30,646 bases of DNA from JBMDXB01 sp048594975 (lineage in GTDB: Bacteria > Acidobacteriota > Vicinamibacteria > Vicinamibacterales > 2-12-FULL-66-21). Made by a program: the position numbers and the translations under genes. Where the stretch lies: positions 1 through 30,646 of the forward strand of contig JBMDXQ010000131.1 of NCBI GenBank assembly GCA_048594975.1, given 5' to 3'. The notes under the pieces were generated by a model. That model did not search any database. It was not told where the DNA came from and worked only from the letters and a program-made list of their open reading frames with translations. This document shows, piece after piece, positions 14,866-23,555 of this stretch. Each line of letters opens with the position of its first letter. Position 1 is the stretch's first letter.

Positions 14866-17490
14866 GTGAACCGGTCAGAACGGATCTATCGCTGGCTGCT
14901 GCGGCTGTATCCGGGTGACTTCCGTGAGGAGTACGGACAGGAGATGTCACTGCTGTTCCGAGCCCGCGCAACCCATGGCGTCCTGCGCCTCTGGTTGCAG
15001 GTACTCGGAGACCTGCTGTTTCACGCCCCCCAGGAGCATTTGAGCACGATGAAGCAGGACTTCCAATACGCGGTTCGACAGATGCGGCGCAATCCTGGCT
15101 TCGCCGCGGCCGTGATCGTCACGCTCGCCGTCGGGATCGGCGGCACGACCGCGGTGTTTAGTGTTTTTCAGGCTGTGCTGCTCGCCCCGCTACCGTATGA
15201 GGAGGCAGGCCAACTCGTGCGCTTGTACCAGCAAGAGCCTGACAAGCCTGCTACGCGAACCTACCTGACGGGCGCGCACTTTTCGTTCCTTCGCAAGGGG
15301 ACGACGTCCTTCGAAGCCGTCGCCGCGCTCGCCAACTACCGCGAGACCGCGGGAGACCTCGTGATCGATGGCCGGCCGCAGCGGCTACGCGGACTCCGCG
15401 TCACGAGCGACTACTTTCACACGCTTCGATCCAATCTCTCGCGCGGGCCCGGGTTCGAGAGCCGCGATGAAATGGAAACCCGCCGAGGCTCGTCGATTGG
15501 AAGCCGACGCGTAGTGCTGAGCAACAACCTATGGCGTTCGAGCTTTGGGCGCGATCCATCGATCGTCGGTTCGACGGTTCAGCTCGTCGGCGAACCATAC
15601 GAAGTCGTGGGCATCGCACCGGAGGGATTCGAGGATCCCATCGCTGGTGCGGTGGACGTCTGGGCGCCGTACGGTCTGGGACGGGATACTGATCCCGAAA
15701 ACAACTCGCTGAGTGTCATTGGCCGCTTGAGAAAGGGGGTCACTCTTGAGCAGGCTCGTGAGGAGCTCAAGGGCCTGAGCCGCTCCATGAGAGAACGCTG
15801 GCCCGGCGTGCGTCTCAATGTGGTGGATGCGGTTCCTCTGCGGGACGATCTGGTCGCCCCTGCTCGCGGTCCGCTGCATCTCCTGTTCATTGCGGTCGGA
15901 CTTGTGCTCCTCGTGGCGTGCGTGAACGTCGCGAATCTCGTGCTCGCGCGAGCGACGGGACGCCTTGACGAGTTTGCGGTTCGCCTGGCGTTGGGCGCTG
16001 GTCAGCGCCGACTCCTGCGTCAGATGCTTGTTGAGAGCCTGGTCCTTGCCAGCCTCGGCGGCCTTCTGGGAGTCGTTCTGGCGAATGTCGCGGTCGGAGT
16101 GCTGCGTCTCCTCGGCGAAGACGCCGTCCCGCGGCTGAAGGAAGTCGGATTCGATCCCGTTGTGCTCGGATTTGCGGCGCTCATGACGGTCACCACAGCA
16201 ATCGTCTTCGGCAGCGTTCCCGCACTCCGTTTCGGGCACATCGCTCCCGTCAATGCCCTCCGTCAGCAATCACGTACGACAGGGTCACGAGCTCAGGGAC
16301 GCCTCCGAAGTGGCTTGGCCGGGGCGCAGCTCGCGCTCGCGCTGACGCTCTTGACTGGCGCTGGAGTGCTATTGGCCAGCTTCTATCGCTTGCAACAAGT
16401 GAATCTGGGATTTCACGTCGACGATGTCCTCACGTTCGAGGTGAACCTCCCCAGCGCGAGGTACGATGCGGCGCGACGTGCCGCGTTCCACGAGGAGCTG
16501 GCTCAGCGGCTGCGGACCATTCCCGGGGTGACCGCGGCCGGCGCGATTTCGTTCCTCCCCGCGACGGGAAACCTCCACGGCTGGAATACGTCGATCCTGA
16601 GCGGCCCCAAAGCCGGTACGCAGGTCGCCAAGAGAGACGGCTTCAACATCCAACAGCGGACCGTGAGCGGAGATGTCTTCGCAGCGTTAGGGATTCCGCT
16701 GCTTGCAGGTCGGACCTTCGATTCACGCGAGCACGCCGACGCGCCGTCACGCGCGGTGGTGAGCGCAGACTTTGCGCGAGCCGCCTTTCCAGGGATGCCG
16801 TTCGACGCCGTTGTCGGGCAACGCATTACCGCAGGCGGACGGCCGCCGCTCGAGATCATCGGTGTGGTGGGCGACGTCGTGCTCGACGTGTACGGCACGC
16901 CGTCGCTCGTTGTCTATCACCCGCATTCGCAATTCGCGGACGACCGCAACTGGACGCTTTCACAGGTCGTCGCCACGCAGCTACCGCCGCAGCGCATTCT
17001 CGCGGAAGTGCGGGCCGTCGTCGCCGGGTCGGATCCGGAGTTGGCGATACATCAGGCCGTGCCACTGGCAGAGGTCCTGGGACGCGGAACCAGGCGAGAG
17101 CGATTCGCGCTTGTCCTGCTGGCGACCTTCGCGGGCGTGTGTCTGCTGCTCGCCTCGGTTGGTCTCTATGGTGTTCTTGCCTACGCTGTGCGCCAGCGAA
17201 CGCAGGAGATTGGCGTCAGGATTGCGCTCGGCGCAACCGGCGCGCAGATACGCCTGATGGTCTTGCGGCTCGCGAGCATCCCGATCGCGGCTGGTCTTCT
17301 GGCAGGCGCTGTTGGGGCGCTCCTGCTCGGACGCTGGCTGACCTCGCTCGCATTTGGAATCAGCCCTTCGGACCCTCGAATCGTCGTGGCTGCGGCCGCG
17401 ATCCTGACGACGACAGGCCTCGTCGCGGCCTGGGTGCCGGCAGGTCGCGCCGCACGGGTTGAGCCCAGGATAGCGATCCAGGAGAGATAG
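14866..17490 (+). CDS. ADOP-family permease (prefix domain type 2)
   Basis: This 874-residue protein starts at GTG 14866. Its N-terminus (RIYRWLLRLYPGDFREEYG, then LRLWLQVLGDLLFHAP, about 1-60) is the other permease-prefix domain known in ADOPs, quite unlike the one on the leftward genes. After MKQDFQYAVRQMRRNPGF come helix 1 (VIVTLAVGIGGTTAVFSVFQ), a periplasmic domain, the FtsX block (VGLVLLVACVNVANLVLARA to AIVFGSVPALRFG), a middle helix (LAGAQLALALTLLTGAGVLL), a second periplasmic domain and the last FtsX block (CLLLASVGLYGVLAYAVRQR, LAFGISPSDPR), ending AARVEPRIAIQER. It has no ATPase domain and no ABC ATPase gene is nearby. Function is unknown beyond a likely role in envelope transport or mechanotransmission by analogy with MacB. 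Confidence 0.92.
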   Translation: MNRSERIYRWLLRLYPGDFREEYGQEMSLLFRARATHGVLRLWLQVLGDLLFHAPQEHLSTMKQDFQYAVRQMRRNPGFAAAVIVTLAVGIGGTTAVFSVFQAVLLAPLPYEEAGQLVRLYQQEPDKPATRTYLTGAHFSFLRKGTTSFEAVAALANYRETAGDLVIDGRPQRLRGLRVTSDYFHTLRSNLSRGPGFESRDEMETRRGSSIGSRRVVLSNNLWRSSFGRDPSIVGSTVQLVGEPYEVVGIAPEGFEDPIAGAVDVWAPYGLGRDTDPENNSLSVIGRLRKGVTLEQAREELKGLSRSMRERWPGVRLNVVDAVPLRDDLVAPARGPLHLLFIAVGLVLLVACVNVANLVLARATGRLDEFAVRLALGAGQRRLLRQMLVESLVLASLGGLLGVVLANVAVGVLRLLGEDAVPRLKEVGFDPVVLGFAALMTVTTAIVFGSVPALRFGHIAPVNALRQQSRTTGSRAQGRLRSGLAGAQLALALTLLTGAGVLLASFYRLQQVNLGFHVDDVLTFEVNLPSARYDAARRAAFHEELAQRLRTIPGVTAAGAISFLPATGNLHGWNTSILSGPKAGTQVAKRDGFNIQQRTVSGDVFAALGIPLLAGRTFDSREHADAPSRAVVSADFARAAFPGMPFDAVVGQRITAGGRPPLEIIGVVGDVVLDVYGTPSLVVYHPHSQFADDRNWTLSQVVATQLPPQRILAEVRAVVAGSDPELAIHQAVPLAEVLGRGTRRERFALVLLATFAGVCLLLASVGLYGVLAYAVRQRTQEIGVRIALGATGAQIRLMVLRLASIPIAAGLLAGAVGALLLGRWLTSLAFGISPSDPRIVVAAAAILTTTGLVAAWVPAGRAARVEPRIAIQER

Positions 17491-17545
17491 TGTGCGGCCG
17501 GGTTGAGTCGACTCCGCAAGACAAATCGGGCGAGGAGTTGACCGC

Positions 17546-17872
17546 TTGAAGACGTCGGAACGGCTGTATCGGTGGCTTTTACGCCTCTATCCGCGCGACT
17601 TCCGCGACGAGTACGGGGAAGAGATGTCGCTGTTGTTTCGCGCTCGGAGCTCCGAAGGCTCCCTCAGGCTGTGGCTGCAAATACTCGGAGATCTCGTATT
17701 TCACGCGCCGAACGAGCATTGGAGCATGATGAAGCAGGATCTCAGATACGCGGTTCGAACGCTGCTGCGCGCACCAACGTGTACGGCTACGGTCATTGCC
17801 ACACTTGCGCTCGGCATTGGCGCCAACTCGGTGATCTTCAGCGCCGTGGACGCCGTCCTCTTGCGCGATGCC
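17546..17872 (+). pseudogene. ADOP permease cut short by an IS
   Basis: A TTG at 17546 with GAGGAG eight bases upstream starts LYRWLLRLYPRDFRDEYGEE, a prefix domain very close to that of the gene just upstream, and runs through MKQDLRYAVRTLLRAP and LALGIGANSVIFSAVDAVLL. At 17873 the IS terminal repeat begins; the frame reads a few IS codons and stops at 17908. Only the prefix domain and first helix survive, about 109 of 870 residues. No continuation is found on the far side of the IS, so the 3' part has been deleted or moved. It is the second ADOP of the rightward operon. Confidence 0.88.
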
Positions 17873-19016
17873 GTAATGTCCGATAATTCGGCCGACCGAT
17901 TTTGGTAGCGCGATTGCGCTACGCCGCACGGTAGTAGTAGCTGAGAAGGCCCCCGATGCGTTGACGCCGCCGAACGGAGCCGGAGCGCTGTCCGTCTCCG
18001 ACACCCTCAAGCAGGTCGTTGCCGAGACCTTGATGATCGCGTTCGCGATGATAGTGGACGACGAACTCCGCGAGTGTACGACGGAAGTGCCGCTCACCGA
18101 GAGGAATCACGCGGTCCAGGCACTCCTCTTTGATTGAGCGAACAAATCGTTCCGCGTGCGCGTTGCCGTTGGGCGCGCGATACGGTGTCCGGATCACGCG
18201 CACACCCGACGTCTCGAGCAGGTGCCGAACGCCGGTGCTCCACTTCCGATCGCGGTCGCAGATCAGGATGCAGCGCCCGCCGAGCACGGCCGTCGGTCGC
18301 GTCGGTGAGCTGACGGCCGATCTGGAGCATGAATGCCTCGTCCGGGTGTGGCGTCGAGCCGACAATGTGGACGCGCCGCGAGTGCAGCTCGATCACGAAT
18401 AGCGTGTAGTACGTGACCAACCCGCGGAGCGTCCAGACCTCTGTGGTGAAGAAGTCCCCGGCAGCGAGCGCGCCCCGGTGCGACCGCAGAAACGCCCGCC
18501 ACGATGTCGGCCGCTCACTGCTCGGCGGGATGCCTTGCACCTTGAGGATCGTGGCAATGGTCGACCGCGCCACGCGATGCCCCAGATTCTTCAATGCCCC
18601 CTGGATCCGGGTATAGCCCCAGGTCGGATTCTCGGTCGCCATCCGCACGACGAGGCGGCGAATCTCCGGCATCACACTGGGCCGTCCCGGCCGACGCTTC
18701 GGATAGGTCCATTTTCGGGCGATAAGCTGCCGGTGCCACCGCAGGATCGTGTCGGGCGTGACGATCGTGGCAACCTCCACTAGAATCCGACGCCGAAGGG
18801 GCGCGCCGAGGGCACCCAGGCGCCGCCGTTCGTCGTCGGTCAGCCGCACCCGCTGACCGCGCAACTGCGCCTTCAGGACGCGGTTCTCTTCGCGCAGGTA
18901 CTCGGTCACCTTGTGCTGCTCGTCTTGGAGCCAGCCGAGGAACATCGCGACGAACACGTGCAGCGGAATCACACGTCGAGTCTACGTTACCGGCGGGCGG
19001 CATTTTCGGACATTAC
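17873..19016 (-). mobile_element. IS copy of the 7234-8362 type, inverted
   Basis: The transposase-start end reads GTAATGTCCGAAAAT (19016-19002) and the other end GTAATGTCCGATAAT (17873-17887), 14 of 15 matching. The element is 1144 bases and carries the same CGTAGACTC leader as the copies at 258 and 7234. The immediate flanks (GCC left, GAG right) show no target duplication. On one side is a truncated ADOP gene, on the other a truncated lamin-tail gene, so DNA was probably lost around it. Confidence 0.85.
17919..18972 (-). pseudogene. transposase with a mid-gene frameshift
   Basis: A GTG at 18972 starts MIPLHVFVAMFLGWLQDEQ, the coiled stretch TEYLREENRVLKAQL, the helix-turn-helix (NPTWGYTRIQGALKN) and the first catalytic Asp (AAGDFFTTEV). 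Near 18288 an extra C shifts the frame after LTDATDG. The next frame carries ILICDRDRKW (Asp), NAHAERFVRSIKEE (Glu) and the end GLLSYYYRAA before TAG at 17921-17919. The shift lies inside the catalytic core between the two Asp residues, so it inactivates the enzyme; this is not where IS3-type programmed shifts occur. The intact N-terminus here shows what the 7282 copy has lost. Confidence 0.82.
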
Positions 19017-19318
19017 GAGATCGAGTCGCCCTTCTTCGCGGCGACCGCCAGTCCGGAGTTGGCCAGTCCGAGGAGGTAGAAACTTTTCGCTCCGAGTTTC
19101 GTCCCGGCCGGGATCTTCACCGACGAGAAGATCGGCTGCTGCGTCGGGTGGTGGGTCAGCGTCCAGTTGGAGATGTCAACGGCGCCGTCGCCGGCGTTGA
19201 AGAGCTCGATGAACGAGTCCGTCGGGTTGTCGGGAGAACCCGCGCTGATGCGGAACTCGTTGATCCTGATCGGGCTGACGTTCCGCACCTTCTGCGACGT
19301 GCTCTCGGATTGTGTCAC
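19017..19318 (-). pseudogene. lamin-tail domain protein fragment
   Basis: The reverse strand encodes SPIRINEFRISAGSPDNPTD, SFIELFNAGDGAVDISNWTL and a strand-rich continuation to GLAVAAKKGDS, a typical lamin-tail (LTD) immunoglobulin-like domain of secreted bacterial proteins. It then runs into the IS end at 19016. There is no signal peptide, and the frame is open upstream to the lldP stop at 19403 without another clear start (GTG 19318 is the only candidate), so both ends look incomplete. LTD domains usually form part of larger extracellular nucleases or surface proteins; what this one belonged to cannot be told. Confidence 0.7.
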
Positions 19319-19402
19319 GCCGTTCGCCGTCCACGAGGCGCGGCCCTCGACGTCGAGCTGACATTCCGGAAAAGCACGGTGAGTTCGCTCTGCATGGCTG
19401 GC

Positions 19403-21022
19403 TCAAGGAATGGCCCACGGGATGACGTACGCGTAGGCCATCACGATCAGACCGACGAGAGACGCCAGAACGACGCTGTGCCAGAAGACAGCCTTGAAGA
19501 TGGCCGCTTCGTTGCCCTGCTGGTGTGTGGCGGAGCTCGAGACGACGATGGATTGGGCATCGATCATCTTGCCCATCACGCCGCCCGTCGAATTGGCCGC
19601 ACCCATCAGGATTGGACTCAAGCCCAATTGCTCCGCCGTGACCTTCTGCAGGTTGCCGAACAACGCGTTCGATCCGGCGTCGGTGCCCGTCAACGCCACG
19701 CCCAACCAGCCAAGCAGTGTCCCGAAGAACGGAAAGAGCCAGCCCGTGCCCGTCAGACTCAGACCCAGAATCGTGTCCATTCCAGAGTACCGGGTCACAT
19801 AGGCCAGGCCAACCATGAAGCTGATCGCCAGAACCGACGGCATCATCTGCACGACGGTGTCTTTGAACAGGCGCGCCGTCGTGCCGATCGGCAGCCGCGC
19901 GAGAAACGCCGCGATGAGAGCGCCCACGAACACGACGGTGCCGGGAATGCCGAGGAAGTTCAAATTGATTGTCGCGTCTTCCGGCGCGGGCTGCGGGGCG
20001 ACCGGCGGCATCTTCAGCACGGCGTTGTGCAGGAACGGCATCGGAATCCGCAGGGCGTCGACGTTCAGGTACCGGGCGATCGCCGGCAAGCCGGTCACGA
20101 ATATCAGTATGGACGCGACGATGAACGGCGACCAGCCTTTCAGCACGTCGATCGCCGAATGGCGTCTGGCCGATTCGGCGAGTGTGCCACCCACCGGCAT
20201 CACCTCCGCCGGCTTCCAGAACTTCAGGAACGCCACCGTGACCAGCAGCGAGAAGATAGCAGCCGTGATATCGACCAGCCCTGGCTCCTGGAAGTTCGAC
20301 CAGTAGAATTGCATGCCGGCAAACGACAGTCCACTGACCAGCAAGGCCGGCCAGACCTGCCACGTTTCGCGCCAGCCGACCATGCTGCGCACCAGCCAGA
20401 GCGGCAGGATCAGCGAGAGCGGCGGCAGGATGCGTCCGGCCATCGCGCTGAACTCCATCTCGGGCAGCCCAGTCACGCCGGCGAGGACGCGAATCGGATT
20501 GCCGACGCCCCCCCACGCGACGGGCGCCGTATTGGCGATCAGACACAGCGTGGCCGATTGAAACGGGTTGAAGCCCAGCCCGATCAGGAACGATCCGGCA
20601 ATCGCCACGGGCGCGCCGCCGCCCCCCGTTCCTTCCAGGAACGCGCCGAAGCAAAAGGCTATCAACACGAGCTGCAGCCGTTTGTCCGACGACAGTCCCG
20701 CTATCGAGTCCTTCATCACCTGGAACTGACCGGTCGTGGACGCGACGTTGTAAAGGAAGATCGAGGCCACGACGATCCACGCGATGCGGATGGTCCCGAA
20801 TATGACGCCGTGTCCTGTTGCCGTCGCGACCAGCACCACCGGCATGTCGAACACCAGCACCGCGAGTCCGACGGCCACCAGCAGACCACTCAGCGCCGAC
20901 ACCCACACGCGCTTCTTCAGGACCACCAGGACGAAGAAGAGCGTGAGCACCGGCAGCGCCGAGACTGCCGTAGACAGCAGCCGGTTGCCGAACGGATCGT
21001 AGACCTGCGGCCAGGTGATCAA
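19403..21022 (-). CDS. lldP: LldP-type L-lactate/glycolate permease family
   Basis: This 539-residue polytopic inner-membrane protein is close in length to E. coli LldP (551). Shared landmarks are the N-terminus WPQVYDPFGNRLLS, IAWIVVASIFLYN, QLVLIAFCFGAFLEG, LCLIANTAPVAWG, ALTGTDAGSNALFGNLQ, AANSTGGVMGKMIDAQS and the C-terminal AYVIPWAIP. The family imports hydroxy-acids such as lactate or glycolate with protons. In the conserved loop after FLEG it has TGGGGAPVA where E. coli has AAGFGAPVA. The TTG start at 21022 is chosen because it aligns with the family start, has GAGGGG nine bases upstream and lies 13 bases after the PQQ dehydrogenase stop, implying one operon. The actual substrate may be a product of that dehydrogenase rather than lactate. 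Confidence 0.9.
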   Translation of the reverse strand: MITWPQVYDPFGNRLLSTAVSALPVLTLFFVLVVLKKRVWVSALSGLLVAVGLAVLVFDMPVVLVATATGHGVIFGTIRIAWIVVASIFLYNVASTTGQFQVMKDSIAGLSSDKRLQLVLIAFCFGAFLEGTGGGGAPVAIAGSFLIGLGFNPFQSATLCLIANTAPVAWGGVGNPIRVLAGVTGLPEMEFSAMAGRILPPLSLILPLWLVRSMVGWRETWQVWPALLVSGLSFAGMQFYWSNFQEPGLVDITAAIFSLLVTVAFLKFWKPAEVMPVGGTLAESARRHSAIDVLKGWSPFIVASILIFVTGLPAIARYLNVDALRIPMPFLHNAVLKMPPVAPQPAPEDATINLNFLGIPGTVVFVGALIAAFLARLPIGTTARLFKDTVVQMMPSVLAISFMVGLAYVTRYSGMDTILGLSLTGTGWLFPFFGTLLGWLGVALTGTDAGSNALFGNLQKVTAEQLGLSPILMGAANSTGGVMGKMIDAQSIVVSSSATHQQGNEAAIFKAVFWHSVVLASLVGLIVMAYAYVIPWAIP

Positions 21023-21035
21023 CGGCGAGTTCCCC

Positions 21036-23330
21036 TCATCGCCGCGGCAGGGTGTACGCGACCCACCCTCGCGGCGCGGGAGCGCCAGCGCCGGTTTCGC
21101 GACCGCCTGCGGTGCTCGCCGCAGGGACCAGCAGGAACTGTCTGCCATCGGTCTCGTACATCACGGGGGAACCGACGAAGTCGCCGCCGAAACGCGACGC
21201 CCAGAGCTGACCGCCCGTCTCGCTGTCCCAGGCGCGAATCTGCTGGTCGCCGCCGGCGCCGAACACCAGCCCCGCCGCCGTGACGATGATGCCGTTGAGC
21301 AGGCCGGGCACGCCCGTCCCGGTGATGCCGCGCGCGGCCAGTTCGGGATCGTCGCCGAACCCGATGCGCCATGTGATGCCGGGCTCGTTCAAGTCGTACT
21401 TCACGATCGACGTGAACGGCGGCCTGATGCGCCGGCCGACGGTGTTGTACTCGTTAATCACGTACCGTTCGTACTGCGGGACGCCGTCGGGGTAGGGCGG
21501 CGCGGCGCCGCGGCCACTCGGCATCGGCCCGGGCCGCGTCCACGCCGAACCCGAACCGACGATCAGTTCGGGTGGAGCGCCAGACGCGATCGCACCGGCG
21601 CCGCGCCCGCCACGTCCGCCAGCAAACGGCCCGCGGCCGCCCGGTGCAGCCGTCAGGAACGCGACGAGCGCGTCGACGTCGGCCGGCGCGAGGTGGGGGA
21701 ACGCAGGCATCCGGCCCTTGCCGGACCCGATGGCCGTACGGATCGCGGCCGCGTCGAAGCGCGGGGCGCCAGCCACCATGGCGGTTGCCGGATCCGCAGC
21801 GGCGTTGACGAGCGCCACGCCTTTCACAGTGCCCGACCGATCGGCGCCGTGGCAGGCCTGGCAATACTGCGCATACACGGCCCGCGCGCGCTGCGCCTGC
21901 GTGCCGCCGCCGCGTCCGGCGCGCTCGCCCGGGCGCAACAGACGGAGAATCCCCGGGTTGTCGTGGGTGACGACGTAGACCGCCCCCGTGCCCGGTTCCG
22001 ACGCCGCGCCGCCGAAGAGCACGCCGCCGTTGCTCGTCGGGACGTGCACGGTGTCGGCGAGGCTGATCGGCGTGAAGATGCCGAGGTTCGTCGCCGCGAG
22101 CAGGCGCTTGCGGAACGCGTCGGCCTCGTCCGCTGGCAAGTAGGGACTGATGTCCTCGGCGCCGAACGACTGCTTTGCGAACGGCGGCGGTTTGGTCGGC
22201 TGCGGCTGTGTCGGCCAGCTCTCTTCCCCCGGCATCGTGGATTTCGGCGCGGGACGTTCCTCGATCGGCCAGATCGGCTCCCCCGTCACACGGTCGAACA
22301 CGTAAAGCCAGGGCGTCTTGCTGGCGACGGCCACGACGTCTCTGTCGCGCCCGGCGTGGCGAATGGTGGTCAGCTGCGGCGCGGCACTGGGGTCCATGTC
22401 CCAGAGGTCGTGATGCACGATCTGGAAGTGCCACAGGCGCCTGCCGGTGCGGGCGTCGAGCGCGACGATCGACGTGCCGAACAGATTGGCGCCCACCCGG
22501 TCGGCGCCGTAGAAGTCGTAGGTGGGTGATCCCAGCGGAACGTAGACGATGCCGCGGCGCGTGTCGACGGTCAGCTCACCCCAGGCGTTGATGCCACCCA
22601 CGTACTTCCAGGCGTCCTTCGGCCAGGTCTCGTACCCGAACTCGCCAGGGCGCGGCACGGTGTGAAAGGTCCACACCAGCTTGCCCGTGACGACGTCGTA
22701 CGCGCGAATGTCGCCCGGCGGCGACATGTAGCCTTCGCCGGTCGCGCTGCCGAGGATGAGCAGGCTCTCGAAGACCTCGCCGGGCGTGTTCGACTGGATG
22801 TTTCCAATCGTCGCCGGATCCCGGCCGTCGAGGCCGACTCGCAGGTCGACGACGCCGTTGGTGCCGAACGAAGTGATGGACTTGCCCGTCCTTGCATCGA
22901 GCTGCTGGAGCAGGGCGTTCATCGAGAAGATCAGGCGCTGGTCGCGGCCGTCCGCGCTCTCCCAGTAGTTCATGCCGCGACTCGTCATGCCGTGCATGTT
23001 TTCGCGGACCCACAGCTCGTTGCCGGTCTTCGCGTCGACGGCCACGAGGGATCCGTTCCGGCCGCGGCCGTAGACGATGCCGCGCACGACGAGATGACCG
23101 AAGCCCGTATCGCCGTAGGGATACGTCCACGCCACCTGCAGTTGGGTGACGTTGGACTTGTTGATCCGTTGCGAACTGAAATAGCGGGAGTTATCGGGAC
23201 CGTTGCCGTATCCGGGCCACCACGTCTCGGTGGATGACTGCGGCACGGCCGCCGCAATGGCGACGCCCGCTGCTGCGAGGGCGCCGACCGCCCTCGAGTG
23301 CCGCCTGAACCGCCGCCAGCTCTCCGGCAT
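21036..23330 (-). CDS. PQQ-dependent dehydrogenase with inserted cytochrome c
   Basis: This 764-residue periplasmic quinoprotein begins at ATG 23330, preceded by GGAGGTG. Residues 1-30 are a signal peptide (basic start, then AVGALAAAGVAIAAAVP). The eight-bladed propeller opens with WWPGYGNGPDNSRYF and contains typical tryptophan-docking strands (LVAVDAKTGNELWV, IRAYDVVTGKLVW) and the cofactor-site motif HHDLWDMDP near 306-314. A cytochrome c domain is inserted at about 480-565, with heme motif CQACH (490-494) and probable axial Met541 (GRMPAF). It is bordered by Gly/Arg-rich linkers, after which the propeller resumes (GDQQIRAWDSETGGQLWAS). The enzyme should oxidise an alcohol or sugar and pass electrons to its own heme and then the respiratory chain. 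It resembles quinoprotein glucose-dehydrogenase-like proteins; the substrate is unknown. Confidence 0.9.
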   Translation of the reverse strand: MPESWRRFRRHSRAVGALAAAGVAIAAAVPQSSTETWWPGYGNGPDNSRYFSSQRINKSNVTQLQVAWTYPYGDTGFGHLVVRGIVYGRGRNGSLVAVDAKTGNELWVRENMHGMTSRGMNYWESADGRDQRLIFSMNALLQQLDARTGKSITSFGTNGVVDLRVGLDGRDPATIGNIQSNTPGEVFESLLILGSATGEGYMSPPGDIRAYDVVTGKLVWTFHTVPRPGEFGYETWPKDAWKYVGGINAWGELTVDTRRGIVYVPLGSPTYDFYGADRVGANLFGTSIVALDARTGRRLWHFQIVHHDLWDMDPSAAPQLTTIRHAGRDRDVVAVASKTPWLYVFDRVTGEPIWPIEERPAPKSTMPGEESWPTQPQPTKPPPFAKQSFGAEDISPYLPADEADAFRKRLLAATNLGIFTPISLADTVHVPTSNGGVLFGGAASEPGTGAVYVVTHDNPGILRLLRPGERAGRGGGTQAQRARAVYAQYCQACHGADRSGTVKGVALVNAAADPATAMVAGAPRFDAAAIRTAIGSGKGRMPAFPHLAPADVDALVAFLTAAPGGRGPFAGGRGGRGAGAIASGAPPELIVGSGSAWTRPGPMPSGRGAAPPYPDGVPQYERYVINEYNTVGRRIRPPFTSIVKYDLNEPGITWRIGFGDDPELAARGITGTGVPGLLNGIIVTAAGLVFGAGGDQQIRAWDSETGGQLWASRFGGDFVGSPVMYETDGRQFLLVPAASTAGGRETGAGAPAPRGWVAYTLPRR

Positions 23331-23555
23331 CGTCGCGCACCTCCGGGAGCGCAGGCCCCGACCGCTCGCTCGAGCGCGTCCCCGCCTCCCGTGTGTCTTG
23401 CACGAAACGCACACGATCTTGCGTTCAAGCCAGGAAGCGTTGAAGATCCAGGGCCGACGCGACGGAAAGTGTGCTACGTGAGATCGCCATTGTGCGATGT
23501 GAAACAATCTTGTCAACCTTTTATTGCGCCGGCGTGTATATTGACAGCACCAGGC
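23331..23555. promoter_or_regulatory. divergent control region with repeats
   Basis: This 225-base spacer separates the divergent PQQ dehydrogenase and cupin/SMP-30 genes. GCGTTCAAG (23421-23429) recurs as GCGTTGAAG (23437-23445), and the pair is bracketed by the inverted repeat GATCTT (23415-23420) / AAGATC (23443-23448). Near the rightward gene TATATT (23537-23542) is a possible -10, 13 bases before its ATG, but no well-spaced -35 is seen. The repeats could bind the IclR regulator encoded at 26085. Confidence 0.4.

Noticed and set aside
18270..18300. Programmed ribosomal frameshift in the IS transposase
   Set aside because: The shift lies inside the catalytic core, no slippery heptamer was seen, and the sister copy at 7282 has no shift there.
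18911..21283. 790-codon forward open frame
   Set aside because: It runs antisense across the IS, lamin-tail and lldP genes; its composition (Arg/His/Gln-rich) is that of a GC-rich shadow frame.
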